Assembly (NCBI GenBank): GCA_047495785.1
Contig: JBLDXI010000020.1
Location: forward strand, 2,666,001-2,730,000
Direction: 5' to 3'
Length of the DNA: 64,000 bases
DNA from: Lepidodermella squamata
Taxonomy: Eukaryota > Gastrotricha
Within the stretch, counting starts at the first letter, position 1, and each line of letters begins with the position of its first letter. Below the pieces are notes generated by a model. It was not told where the DNA came from, ran no database searches, and saw nothing but the letters and a program-made list of their open reading frames with translations. Positions 32,192-43,843 of the stretch are shown piece after piece. Position numbers and translations under genes: made by a program.

Positions 32192-33349
32192 TTAAATCGA
32201 ATTGAAAAGGAAAATATTTACAAGAATGAACGACGCGAGTGACGTTGAGCAAGCAATGGCATCACATAATCTATTGCGAGAGGCTTTCCATCTACCGAAA
32301 ACAATTGCATTCTTGTTGAACCATGTTGGGAATTTTTTAGCGAGATGGCAGGTGAAAAACGCGTATAAAGTGATGAATAAAGTGAGAAGTTCGCAAGATC
32401 GTGTGTAATCTGTCAGTAACATCCTACCAGGCTTAGCTGGTGTTCTACTGCTTATCTCAATTCGCAAAACTGTCATAGCCAGAAGGATAGTTATGGCGAA
32501 GGCAGGTCTCAAGGGCTTCGAAGCGTGGATAGCAATAGAAAGAAACTGGAGGAAAGTCAAAACGGCGCAAGGTATCATTAAAAACCATATGTAGAAATCT
32601 GGCACGCGTTTGAGATATAATTTGAAAACAGGGCTTGCATTCCCAAAATATTTCCCAATCGTCGAACCAAACCTAACCAATTTCCAGATGCCCCAGTTTG
32701 CCTTGTTTTCGGAAACCATTCTAGTCTCTATCGTGGCCGCATCTTTATTTTTGTTGGCCAATCTTATGGTTATTTTACATCTTTGAGAGTCGAATGGGAA
32801 GTTGCTTAGATCAATTTCACAGGATGAAAAAAAGATTCCACTCAGCTGCAGGCTGAAATATACACTGTTCCTGGAAATTCGAGCGTTGAAGATGGATTGC
32901 AGGCCTGACATTGTTGGATCGTCGATGGCACTTTCGTGAAAAAATTTCGGTCTCCAGAAAAGGCTAGCATTTGGGTAGAAGGTGAGTCCCCTCAAGTCGC
33001 TAACTTGGTTACAAGTCACTGACCAGGATGACATGAAATCTGCTTGCAGTTTGACAGTTTCAGTCACGTCGTCAATTCCGTAGAATCGCCGTATCGAAAA
33101 TCTAGTGGAGATCTGTGTTGTCGAGCATGAATGATCCAGATAGTCGAATGTGTTGCTTATATTGCAGCTAGGATTAGCCACTCCAAAAGAAAAATGATTG
33201 CACCTAGCTATAAGGTCCAAACTTCGCGCGTTTGATAAATCAAACATCTGATTGCCGAAAGTGGTTCTTGCTGCAAGAATCAGCGACATGACGAATCTGA
33301 GCGCATGTTTAGTTCGCGTAAACGCAGTTGCCAGTGATTTGATTGTCAT
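32192..33349 (-). CDS. Cys-loop ligand-gated ion channel subunit 2, intronless
   Basis: One exon, 385 aa. A hydrophobic stretch (ALRFVMSLILAARTTFG) after a basic start could be a signal peptide from Met1 or from the later Met21. Landmarks are LFWRPKFFHESA, the Cys loop CEIDLSNFPFDSQRC (13 spacing residues), M1 FYIWFLMIPCAVLTFLQFLS, M2 RPAFAITILLAMTVL, M3 ELLTLFITLYAFFTC and M4 AIACSTSLASFILVNIFLF. It is a head-to-tail duplicate of the neighbouring subunit but strongly diverged. The two could assemble together; that is inference from linkage. Confidence 0.85.
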   Translation of the reverse strand: MTIKSLATAFTRTKHALRFVMSLILAARTTFGNQMFDLSNARSLDLIARCNHFSFGVANPSCNISNTFDYLDHSCSTTQISTRFSIRRFYGIDDVTETVKLQADFMSSWSVTCNQVSDLRGLTFYPNASLFWRPKFFHESAIDDPTMSGLQSIFNARISRNSVYFSLQLSGIFFSSCEIDLSNFPFDSQRCKITIRLANKNKDAATIETRMVSENKANWGIWKLVRFGSTIGKYFGNASPVFKLYLKRVPDFYIWFLMIPCAVLTFLQFLSIAIHASKPLRPAFAITILLAMTVLRIEISSRTPAKPGRMLLTDYTRSCELLTLFITLYAFFTCHLAKKFPTWFNKNAIVFGRWKASRNRLCDAIACSTSLASFILVNIFLFNSI

Positions 33350-33556
33350 TATCCCGTAAGCAAATTATCGCATGTATGGAATCAAGTCTGAGTGGCTGTG
33401 GTCGCATCCATAGTTTTAATATAACCGAGACAGGATATTGCGAGCGAGCATGATTCCGCTCTACAAATGGATGGATGCGGAATCGTGATGAATCAAATAT
33501 CTGATCAGATTTCCGTGGGCATCCGACGTTTCTTTTCGCTTTGGTTTCGAAAATGG

Positions 33557-33754
33557 TTAGACTGAACTCTTGACTGTCATGTAAAACCAGAGCATGGTCA
33601 TATTTAGAATGAAAATCAAAACGACAAGAATTATAGAAAGTTCTTCCAAGTTATAAAATAAAAGTAATAGGTAAGCCAAAGGCGAATCGAACCATACTCG
33701 ATATTCTAGCCTATCGAAGCAATCGAAGCTGAGCCCTCGATCACATCCAAAATC
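33557..33754 (-). CDS. Possible terminal exon with one membrane span (doubtful)
   Basis: From an AG acceptor before 33754 a frame of 65 aa runs to a stop. It is too short for a usual ORF search and has no nearby Met. It reads DFGCDRGLSFDCFDRLEYRV, then a strongly hydrophobic run (LLLLFYNLEELSIILVVLIF, ILNMTMLWFYM). This could be the last exon of an unrecognised membrane gene, or chance. Confidence 0.2.
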   Translation of the reverse strand, partial: DFGCDRGLSFDCFDRLEYRVWFDSPLAYLLLLFYNLEELSIILVVLIFILNMTMLWFYMTVKSSV

Positions 33755-33892
33755 CTGTGTGGAATAAATGACAAAAATATAAATCCGAGTCGTCTGGCTC
33801 TATTGGGTAAAATTAAAGATCACGGAGTTTCATCATGAAATTGATTAATTTACGCTTGTGAATTTTGCTTTTTGTATTGATAAGGATTGCGC

Positions 33893-34395
33893 TCCTTATG
33901 TATGTCGTAGTCTAATAAATAAGCAACTTAGTTGGATTGGGAATCCAACTAGTTTTTTGCCAATTTGCTCAAAAACCTAGTTTAATATATCGTGATAATT
34001 GATCCAATACCAAAAGTTTGGGTTAAATAGCAGAATATTACGGAATTCACCTAAAATTTTGAGAATCCAACCCTGAAGGAGGTCAGAAGTGGTTTTCTTT
34101 GCTATTCCGTCTCGTTTATTTCGCCGAAATGGCAATGGCTCTACCATAACAAAATTTAATTTTGCAAATTGGAATAGGGAGCAAAACTAGCCAAAAATGC
34201 ATTTCTAACATTGCTTGACGCTATCAATCGAGTTGGTTGTTCAAAATCTAAGCCTCTCCCCAGAGAGGTAATGCTTCGCGCAATAATTGTGTTTAATTGC
34301 CTTGTAAACCAGGTTTTTGAAAGTTTGCTTATTAAACTAGTTGGATTCCCAATCCAACTAAATTGCTTATTAGACTTACATGTATAACTCCGTAA
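33893..34395. mobile_element. Inverted-repeat element, non-coding
   Basis: The left arm (about 33893..33985) and right arm (about 34310..34395) are imperfect reverse complements. Each arm contains a 21-nt palindrome made of AGTTGGATT and AATCCAACT around a three-base loop (33930..33950 and 34339..34359), then AGTCTAATAA.TAAGCAA. The central ~320 nt has no coding frame. It looks like a MITE or foldback element; I could not define its termini. Confidence 0.5.
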
Positions 34396-34475
34396 AACTG
34401 GTGGGAAAATCGTAATGCGGCGCCTAATTTCATTCAATCCAATACCCAACCATTATATTTGGTTGCTTAACTGGT

Positions 34476-34510
34476 TTTAGGGTTAGGGTAAGGGTTAGGT
34501 TAGGGTTAGA
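34476..34510 (+). repeat. Degenerate TTAGGG telomere-like repeats
   Basis: About five TTAGGG or near-TTAGGG units (TTTAGGG, TTAGGG, TAAGGG, TTAGG, TTAGGG). The array is short, imperfect and inside the sequence, so it is an interstitial telomeric-type repeat and not a chromosome end. Confidence 0.75.
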
Positions 34511-34980
34511 GGCTGCTGGGTCTTAAAATTGGGGACTTGGAACTGACTGGAATAATTTGGTACAGAATTCAATCATGTTTGGTACTGCATTCAATAATTT
34601 GGTAATGTTCACTGTATCCCAGAACTGATTGTGAGGCGTCAAACGCCAAACTCTGGACGCCTATAAGTTCAACCAACGAATCATTTCGCTGCGCCATTCA
34701 AAATTCAAAGACCGCAGATGTCATTTTAGCCACGGGCGGCATGGATTTAGCAGTTCTAGTTATCAAAAAATCAATTCAATTTTTTTTGCTCGATGTTAGT
34801 TAATACCCATCGAAAGTTTGGTCCCTGCCAGCTTGCCGTATTGTAATCATTTGAAAGGCCGAAGCCGAGCGAGATGAAGAAAGCTTCCTTTTCCACCTTT
34901 CCCTTTACTGCTTCCCTTTCCACGAGTATAAAAGAATGATGATAAAAAAGGCAAACACGGCTTTGAATTTTTGGTTCACT

Positions 34981-34986
34981 TTTATT
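34981..34986 (-). terminator. Poly(A) signal of the SRCR gene
   Basis: Minus-strand AATAAA about 1.02 kb past the stop codon. It is preceded by AT-rich non-coding DNA, so a ~1 kb 3' UTR is likely, long for this gene-dense window. A Pumilio-type TGTAAATA site lies within it at 35693..35700 (minus strand). Confidence 0.45.
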
Positions 34987-36003
34987 TTCTTATTATTTTT
35001 CCAATCGTTGTTGCTTCCGCTCATTTGTTTTAAATGACATGTACAAAATATTCGCAAAAAAGAAACGAGGAGGCGAAAGCTTATACATATATATAATATA
35101 TAATGTTGTAATAGAATAATAATATAGTCGTCGAATCATATCATCATCAATTTACACATGCCAAAGTTGAGTTAGTGACGTAAAACAGTCTTGCAGCGAG
35201 AAGAAGAAGATGAGCGATCAGGGCGCTTTGAGGTAAAACTTTGCATCGAGAAAGATTTCATCAGACTTGATATTTTATAGCATCAAATTCGTGAGGTGCA
35301 ACATTGAGGAAGTTCGGAATCACTAACAAGTATTATTATTATTCATATTTTATACACAAGAAAAATGAGCAAAGAAAAAACGGCTGATCGTCGGCACACG
35401 AAAAACACAACAATCATGATGATGAAATTGACAAGTAAAATTTAGAGTTAAATTTGATCAGAACGAAAATCCTTGGAAGATGTTGCGATTTTTGTTGTTT
35501 TATGAAAGAAAAAACGAATGAAATAAAACAAAGAAAAACCCCGATAGTAATTAATTTTTTGTATCGAACTCACGTATTTTAAATACGGTAAAGAAATAAA
35601 ACCAGCAGTTGTTGAATGTCGAATAAGCCCGCCTTAAAAAACACGCAACGCCCAAAATTTTTGTTTGGAAGATGATACTTTTTTTCCGCAGCTATTTACA
35701 CAACAATTAAGGCGGACATCATGAATGCAGGTATTGCTCGGCGCAGAGATTCACACAATTTCAGTAATTAATTAATTAATACAAGAAAGGACCAGGTTTT
35801 GTGGAGGGCCGAAATACACGTCGATAAAAAGCATTTTTTTCCGCGCAGCGAATCGACGAGGTAATAAAAAATTATTTTTTTCTTGTAATTGTTTCAATAC
35901 ACATAATAATATATATTTGCTTTTCATAATCAATTCTGTGTGTGTGGTCGTGTGAAATTTTTTTTTGTCGAATCAAATTTTTTTACGGGTGATTTTAGGT
36001 GCG

Positions 36004-39000
36004 CTAAAAATGGCTATCAGTGGCGTGGTACGATAACCGCACAGCGGCTGGTTCTGACGAGTCGTGGCCGTTTGAAGGGAGGCCTATCACCGCAGAAGTT
36101 GGCAATCTTAGCGCGGCCATCGCCCGGCGGGGCCACGACCGTGTCCTACCCCGTCCCCCACCTCCGCCGCCTCCGTTGTTCGCCGCCATTTCGTGATGAT
36201 TCATCACCATACCGCCGTTCAACGCACAGCCAATCTCGTCGAGGGTACACGGGCCTAGATCGCCGTTGTGATGGCCGAGATGCCGCTCCCACGACACCTC
36301 CAACTGCCGCTCGTTGTGATGCTCCGACAACTTCATCTCCTTCGCCAACTGCCCGACATTCAACGTCAACGGCGGGATTAGGCTATGCCCGCCCGGGGTC
36401 GGGAAGCCTTCCTCACTGGTCGAAGGGCTCGAGCCAATCGCTGGCGGCCGGTCAAGCGTGCCGTCCAGGTAGAACGAGTAGTCTTTAATCCTATGCCGGC
36501 GGCAGAGAACGAACAGAGCCAGCATGACTAAGCAGCCGATGACGAAAGCCAGGACGCAACCCATCACGATGATATAGACGTAGTCGCCACTTGTCGATTG
36601 GTCCAGGTCGGATTTAGTCGGGTCCATGCTCGAGTTAACAGCGATCGGAATGCCCTGAGCCCTCGCCGCGATTTCGTTGAAATCGTGCCCGGTCGATAGG
36701 CTGAAGGTCGAAGTCGCGGGGAGGATGGTCGTAGTCGTAGTCACTGGCTCAGTCTCCTGGGCCGGGTATTCCGGCTCCGGGGCCGCGACTGGTTTCTCAG
36801 TTTCCGGCTCGGGTGTCGTGGTAGTCGTCGTAGTAGTGCTAGTCGTAGTCGTTGTCACCTCCTCCGTCGTGGTAGACGTGGACGTAGTGGTGGTACTAGT
36901 CGTCGGGGAGGTCCTCGGGGTCTCGGAACAGAACACCCTAACGTCATTATCATGGCCCATGCAGTAAGGTGTCTTATCAGTCGCCCATCCGTTATTGACG
37001 CAGCTAGACAACGACGCAGCCCCCTCGCCGCATTTAACATCAGACAACCAAACCGTCAAATTCGAGGTGTCATCTCTGTGAGCTGAGTCGACCTCAGAAT
37101 TCGCGACACTCCACCCGTAGGCGAATCCTAACTGCCGGCAAACTGCTAGGCTTAGGTGATTCCGCTGATCTACGGTTGCTAGGCCCTTATCGCAAATCGT
37201 GCCCTCAACATCGTCGACGTTGATCACAACCAGCCCAGACCGGGTTAGCCGGACTGAGAACAGCGTCTGGTAGCAGAGAACGTTCAGCATCGAGCAGTTA
37301 TTAGGCCGGCGTTGATACGCGACCGAGCAGTGTTCGATATGGTGCTCGGAGAACAGACACGCAATCGAATCGAGCAGGACCGGGAAGTCGGGTTTCCGCG
37401 GGCCCGGGTAAGCAAACCCGCCCGAGTAGCCCTCCTCCTTACAATACGTCTGAGCAACCGTGAACGAGCCGAAATCGTCCGAGAAGCAAACACCGCCTTG
37501 GACTGTATTATACAACTTCGCCTCAAGTCGGCCGGAGTGAAGATTTTTCGCCGCTGGGATCAACGCGTTACCATCCTGGTCGAAATGGTGTTTATGGACA
37601 TGGTACTGAATCTTCTCCCGAGTTACTGACGACTTGTTGTAGCACATAACCTCGGCGAAATTTTCCTGCCCGCAATTCTGGACTAATTGGACGTTACATT
37701 GCTGGATCGCCCGTTCAGTTCCGGTGCATTGCGTCACGACTACGCCATTCATATTTTCACCCTTCGAGTTCGGGGCGATGGTAGTAGTCGCCGGGCGAGA
37801 GTTACCGCCCAACCCGCAGCACATATCAACGCCGCCGTTGAAGCTGAGTTGCCGGCAAATGACGTCAGCCGCCTTCGGGCCCCAGCCCATTTCCTCAGAA
37901 TTCTCAGAATTCGCTCGAATCGGCGCGCAAATAGTGTGCCAGTTGCCGGTCTGCGGTATGTACATCTCCAACTGGCCGTAGCCCAACTGGGCGCCAGGGC
38001 CAACGAGACGGACAGACGGGTCGCGGCAGACAACGGCCGCGTCCCGGCGCGATGCCGCCGTGCAAGTCGCGTCCAGGCCGAACAACGCGCATTCAGCCAG
38101 GGTGTCTTCATTGCCGGTACACGACAACGAGCCGACGAACTGCGGCACCAACCCAGCCGCGCTTTCCGACGCCGAGAAGTGGGCAGAGTCGGCTAGGAAG
38201 CCGGTCGGGTAGCCCAACTGCCGGCAAATCACATCGGCGGCGTTGGCGTCCAATCCGGTCGCGCATACCGTCGACCAGGTTCGCGAGTCGGCGCTCAGTT
38301 CGACAACGCCCGACGAGAACCCGTTACCGCCCGTCAACCGGATCGACCAGAGCAGACCCGGCGGGAAGCGGATGACCGAGGCGGTGGTTGTCGAGGTCGA
38401 TCCTGGGGTACTTGTAGTCGTCGTGGTTGTAGTAGAACTACTAGTCGTCGAGGTTGATTCCGTTGTTGTAGTAGTCGGGGTGGTAGTCGATGTTGTAGTC
38501 GGCTCGGTAGTGGTAGTCGTTGTCGACTCAGTTGTAGTCGTAGTCGGTACTGTAGTAGTCGTGGTAGTAGTCGATTCCGTAGTCGTCGACGTAGTCTCAG
38601 GCGTCGTGGTCGTGGTCGTTGTAGTCGAGGTCGAAGTCGAATCTTCCGTAGTCGGGCTAGCCGGGGATGAAACAGGCTGCGACGAGAAGGTTGGCTTATC
38701 ATCCGTGAAATCCGACCTATCCTGAGTCCTGCTGCGATGGCTGTCCCTAGCAACCGGTACCGTAGTGCCCTTACTCAAATTCGAGACTGAAACCTCGTCC
38801 GACGTCGACATGGTAGTAGTCGTAGTCGTACTCGAGGTCGATGTAACCTCGAAACACTGAATCGCACCTGGGATGCCGTTGACATTCACCGTTTTGTACG
38901 CAACGACCTGATCAGCGATTTTGATGACACAGGTCGATGAGTCATCACACGTGTAAGTGTCAACCCAAAACATGAAAGGCTGGCCGTTAACCGCCTTCAA

Positions 39001-42000
39001 TCGACTCTGGTCCAGTGTCACGACCTCGCCGGAGTAATTCGGGCCGATATGCTGTTTACACATGCGATTCGCGAGTTCGGGCGTTACCTGGCTAGGCCAT
39101 AGATAAGACCAGACCTTGGGCGTGACTGAGAATTGGATGAGATGGACGTGGCTATTTGAAGATTCGACCGGGCCTAGCAGTTGGAGCTGAGACGAAGCAA
39201 CGACCTCAGACCCCATTTCCGGCACCTCGCCAATCTCGTGGCATAGGACGTACGCCTGGCTACCGGCCGGGCAGCCGCCAATAGCGAAACTACACCGCGA
39301 CTGCTCGGCACTCGTGCAATTCGCCTCAGTCACCCAATACTCAGACCAGTAGTCTTCATGGACCAAAATCGGCAAGCCAACTGATTCGACCGAAGCGCCG
39401 GCCTGGTGGCACAGCGACGAAGCAATCGCCGTTGAACTGGGCGACATACTCGAGGCGCAAAGTGGCAACCACGTACCTGGGCTGCTCAACTGGTCACCGA
39501 CGTAGACGGAAACCGGGCCTAATTTCGCGACATGGCTGTTATCAATCCGATCTGTTAGTTCAAGGTGGACGTATTTGAAGCAGGCAAGCCTCAAATCGCT
39601 GTGGTGTTGCTTGCATGTCGACGAGGTAGCATTCAGCCAGCCTGAGGATGGGCACTCGAAAATCGACGATTCCTTCCCAGTACAACGCGGGTCGGCGAGT
39701 AGCACCGGCCAATCAGCGTGCGGGCCCTTGTGATCGTCATTAGTCGCGCCCATAATGATACCATCGGCGAAGCCCAACTGCCGGCAAACTACCATAGCCT
39801 CCGTTCGGCGGAACCCGGCTGTTGAACAAATCGTTCCGGACACGCCGTCATGAATCAGCTCAACCAACCCGGACCGGCCGGGTATTTTAACTTCGACGGA
39901 ATTTTCGTTTCTAGAGCAAACCAACGCGACTGGTTTGCCGTCGCAAATCGTCGTGATATTACTACGGCAGTCGTCGAGGGTCGCAGCGTCAGCCGAGCAT
40001 GACCAGCCCGAGTACCAGCCGTTGGGTGACACGAATTCATTGTCAACCTCCGGCGAGTAGGAGAAGCCGGTTTTGAATCCGAGTTGGCGACAAGCGAAAA
40101 CCGATAGCGATTCGGTCCAGTTCGATGAACAGGCGAAACCTGATGTCGAAGCAGCGCCACGGGTCAATTTCAGGAAGCCGCTATTTGAAACAGCGCCGTT
40201 TGTCAGCTCAAGCGAGAACGACTCGTATGAACACCTCAACGCAGCAGCTGAGGCGCAAACTGTATCAGAACCGCCTGTTAGCGTCATTTTACACTCAATA
40301 ATCGATTTAGCGGTTTCAGGGCAATCGAAGCTGATCGGCAGGATTTCCGACCCGGTTGGCATATTCGTCGATTGTTCGAACGGTTCGCCCTTATCGAACC
40401 CTAATTGCCGGCAAATTGTGCTAGCGACGTTGGGGTAACTCGAGAAATTCTGCCCGCAGATGAAGCGATGGCGGCCGGCGACGGACAGGCCGATGAGACC
40501 GGCGCGGTCGTCACGGCCATGCATGAGCGCCACGGAGTTTTGACCTGATTCGAGACAGGCAACGGCTAATCTCGAGCAGTTCACAGGTTGACGCGCGAAA
40601 TTGACTGAACAAGCGCTGATTGAGTCGGTTCCGTTCGGGCATGTGACTGATTCGACGAATGAGTCGTACTCAGAGGCTGGGCCGGGCGATGTGGTTGATA
40701 GCGAAATTGCGGTAGAATAACCGAGTTGGTTGCAAACAGCCTTCGAAAGCATGGCGCTAGTGCTAGGTAGATGGCAAACTTCGGTCCAAATTGTGCCAAA
40801 TCGAAGGACTTGGAGGCGACCGACACCGGTGATTGAACCGAACCCAGTCAAGCGGAACGGTAATTCTAAAAATTGAGAAAAAAATACGTTTTATTCCACT
40901 TTCAAAAAAATTTAAAAAAATTCCTCCTTAATAAAAATTTTGATTTTCTTACTCAATTATTTTAATTCTGCGTTATTTTTGTTGTCTTTTTTCGCATTAA
41001 TTTACGTCCATTTTTTGGAATAATCACAAAAATTCCGCGACTGTCATCGTAAAATTACCTTCATCTGGGACTCGTCGCGTCGATAAGCAGACGAGTTCAG
41101 CGCGACGCGGGCACTCGGCGTCGACGATGGCTTCAGAATAGCAGTCAGACATCGAGCGCTCAGTTCCGCTGCACTTCACCTTGACAGTTTCGTTCAGCTT
41201 CGCCGCCATCAGCGGTGCACGCCCGCAACAGAACGCGCGGCCATCAGCGAAGCCTGCCTCGCGACAAGCGACGCGAGCCGACAAGTCGTCCCAGCCGGAC
41301 GCGCATACCGCCCGTGAAACGGCCGCGTTCTGATCGTACAAATCAACAACGCCAGCTATCGGCAGGCCCATGTCCATCGTCGGCGTGATATGCACTGCAA
41401 AAAAAACATCACAAAAAAAATTAATATCACCTCAATTATTATCCGATTATTTTCGTTCCCTATTATCTAGTTTTTCACAGTCTGGCTACGAGTGTTTGGT
41501 AAATAATAAAGAGAAGGACATGCGATCGGCAGCGCATCATCAACGCGGTGCTTTTGAAGTCACCGCTGCGCTTTAATAACAATCAGGGGGCAACTGTTCA
41601 AGTGCGGCGGCGCACAAGGTAAATAACGAACAGCAACGAACAGCTTATCCGCGTCCCGTGAAATAACACACACAACACAGTTATTGTTGTTGAGTATTAT
41701 AGCCGAGAATGACAACGCCTGCAGGGGTCATCGCACGCGGCGACCGGCCGCTAAAATAACACGCCGGCAGGCGTAATAAATTTGTCGCCAACGTCATAAT
41801 TCGGCAGTCGGCAGTCGGCAGCAAATCACCACACCTCGCGCATCAAAATTACGCAATCAACGCAGGTCAAATGCACGCGGCCGGCAACTAATTTAACAAC
41901 GCCACACGTGCACGGCTCTATAACCGAAAACGCAATCAGATATCAAGAACAGCAACAACTGAATCATGCACAAACGTTATGACACACACAAGCAATAAAA

Positions 42001-43843
42001 ACGAACCCCTAAAACGACGTGGTGAAACTTGTGCTGTTCGATGTGAAAAAATCGTGCGCGATTGTGAATGATGAAAAATAATTAAGGAGGAGTTTTTATT
42101 TTGTTTACCTGATGAGCTGTAGCATTCGACAGCAGCATCACCTTGAGACACGCATTCAGTTTTATCGAAATCAAACCGGCATTCCGCTAGACTTGACTCG
42201 CGGCCAGAGCAGCGAACAGTCGGCAGCCAGACAAGGCCGGCAGTGGCTGCGTACGAGCCGTGGTCGAGCGAGCGGCCCCAGCGGAAGCCCATTTGGCGAC
42301 AGGCGACGGACGCAGCCAGGTCGTCGATATTCTCAGGGCAAGTCCGGCCCCACGGCGAGCCAGGGTAGGCCAACTCCAGCCGACCGCGGCTAACACTTCC
42401 GTTGACTAATCGAACGAAAACTAGCAAATCGCCCGTGACAGCCGTTGTTTGAACCTCAGCGGAAGAAGTCGCGCCCATCTCGCCGCTAGTCAGCGACAAA
42501 CCGTAGGCGGGCGTGAAATTTTCCATACTCGCATCCTCCGCAGATTGGCCGCTAAGTGTTCGGAACATATTAGCGCGACGGGTAGTTTTCGGCATCGAAG
42601 CAGTCGTTGTTGTGGTAGTTGTCGTCGTTGAAGTCGTCGAGCTTGACGAGGACGACGAAGACGAAACCGGCCAAGAAATACTCGGTGATTGCGAGAAACT
42701 CGGCGAACTCCACGCCGGCATGCCGTTGATGGTCGACTGGCGTTTTTTGTAGCACGAAAGCGTCAAAGGCGACTGGCTGTTGCAGCCGTTAGTTAACACA
42801 CTTGGCTGAATGCCAAAACCGTCCATCGCGCAGTCGAAAACGGTCGTTTCTCGCCCTGTGCAGTTCAAAGAACGAATCCAAAGCGCTCGCTCTGAGCCAT
42901 GAGTCATCGCCGGGATGACCTCGCCAGTATCGTAGCCCATCGTTGTGCAAATCGCGCGAACAGCCTCGTCCGAAACTGAGTCAGAGCAGAAATAACCGGC
43001 TTGATAACCGACTTGCATGCGAACTGTGCCGCTCGAGCTGTCGATGGCTGGTCCGACGGGTTCGGGCAGGCCTTGTGGTGAATCAAGCCAGATTCTAGCG
43101 CCAGCTCCGTCGTGGAAACACGCGACGGCGGGTAGGAAGCCACGCTCAAAACTCGGACATTTCGGCTCGCTGTTCCAGTTCGTCAACTGGCAATCTGACA
43201 ATTTCTTCTCAGTACCCGAACAACGTAACGAGCTGAGTAAGACTGGGTAACGGAAGCCCTGCGGTTTCGGGTTGCTCATAGTCGATCGAAAAGCTAAACC
43301 GCCAGCGTAGGATAACTGACGACAAGCAACGGTTGCTCCCCTCGAGTCCCATGAATCAGGGCAAATGTAGCCATGCGCCGATTCCCAGTGAGCTAAAATC
43401 AAACCGGAAACTTCGCGGTATTGAGTGACGAATGGGAACGGCACGACGCTGACGTAGGACAGGCTAGAATCCGGGTCGGAATACGTGCACTGAATCGACG
43501 CAGCCTCGCCGCTAGGGCAAGTCGCCTCGCGGTCGAGCAGGCAGTCGGCGAGAACAGTTGCTTCCACCGGGCATTTCGCCATCCACAACCGTTGTTCGGG
43601 TTTTAGGTGTAAAGGACCGTAAGCTGAGCAGCACATAAGTGCCGCGCTTTGAAAGCCAAGTAACCGGCATACAACCTAGAAAATAAGCAATAATTATTAT
43701 CGTTGCGTTTTTAGTGGGTCAACTCTGACGTACATTGGCATCTTTTTGTGTAAATCCATCGGCACAAATGTAGCCGGGTCCAAACCGAGTTTGTACGAGG
43801 ATGGGTCCTTCATTCGGCGCGTATGCTGAGGAGTTGAAGCCGA
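36004..43843 (-). CDS. Giant type I membrane receptor with about 15 SRCR domains (5' exon not found)
   Basis: Four exons join in phase in transcript order: 43843..43734, 43675..42109, 41394..41059 and a 4.86-kb exon 40865..36004, giving about 2,290 aa. The start and signal peptide lie upstream and were not identified. I count SRCR domains 1-4 in the first two exons (the third-fourth linker is Ser/Thr-rich), one in the 336-nt exon, and ten in the long exon. Domain 11, at plus-strand coordinates near 39150..38850, is degenerate. Typical motifs are VICRQLGY, VACRQMGF, LRCSGTEKKLSDC and AAVVCRD. A Thr-rich stalk (about 38400..38800) splits domains 11 and 12; a second precedes the membrane span (VYIIVMGCVLAFVIGCLVML). 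The ~165-residue tail has DYSFYLDGTL, a poly-Gly run and RTRSWPRR. Family members act as scavenger, adhesion or immune receptors; the ligand is unknown. It is much more GC-rich than its introns. Confidence 0.85.

Noticed and set aside
33661-33720. GGTTCGATTC resembling a tRNA T-loop on the minus strand
   Set aside because: No paired T stem, acceptor stem or A box around it.
36677-38725. Plus-strand frames rich in Val (VVVVVV) inside the SRCR gene
   Set aside because: Complement of the ACN/ACT threonine repeats in the SRCR stalks; no domain or start context.
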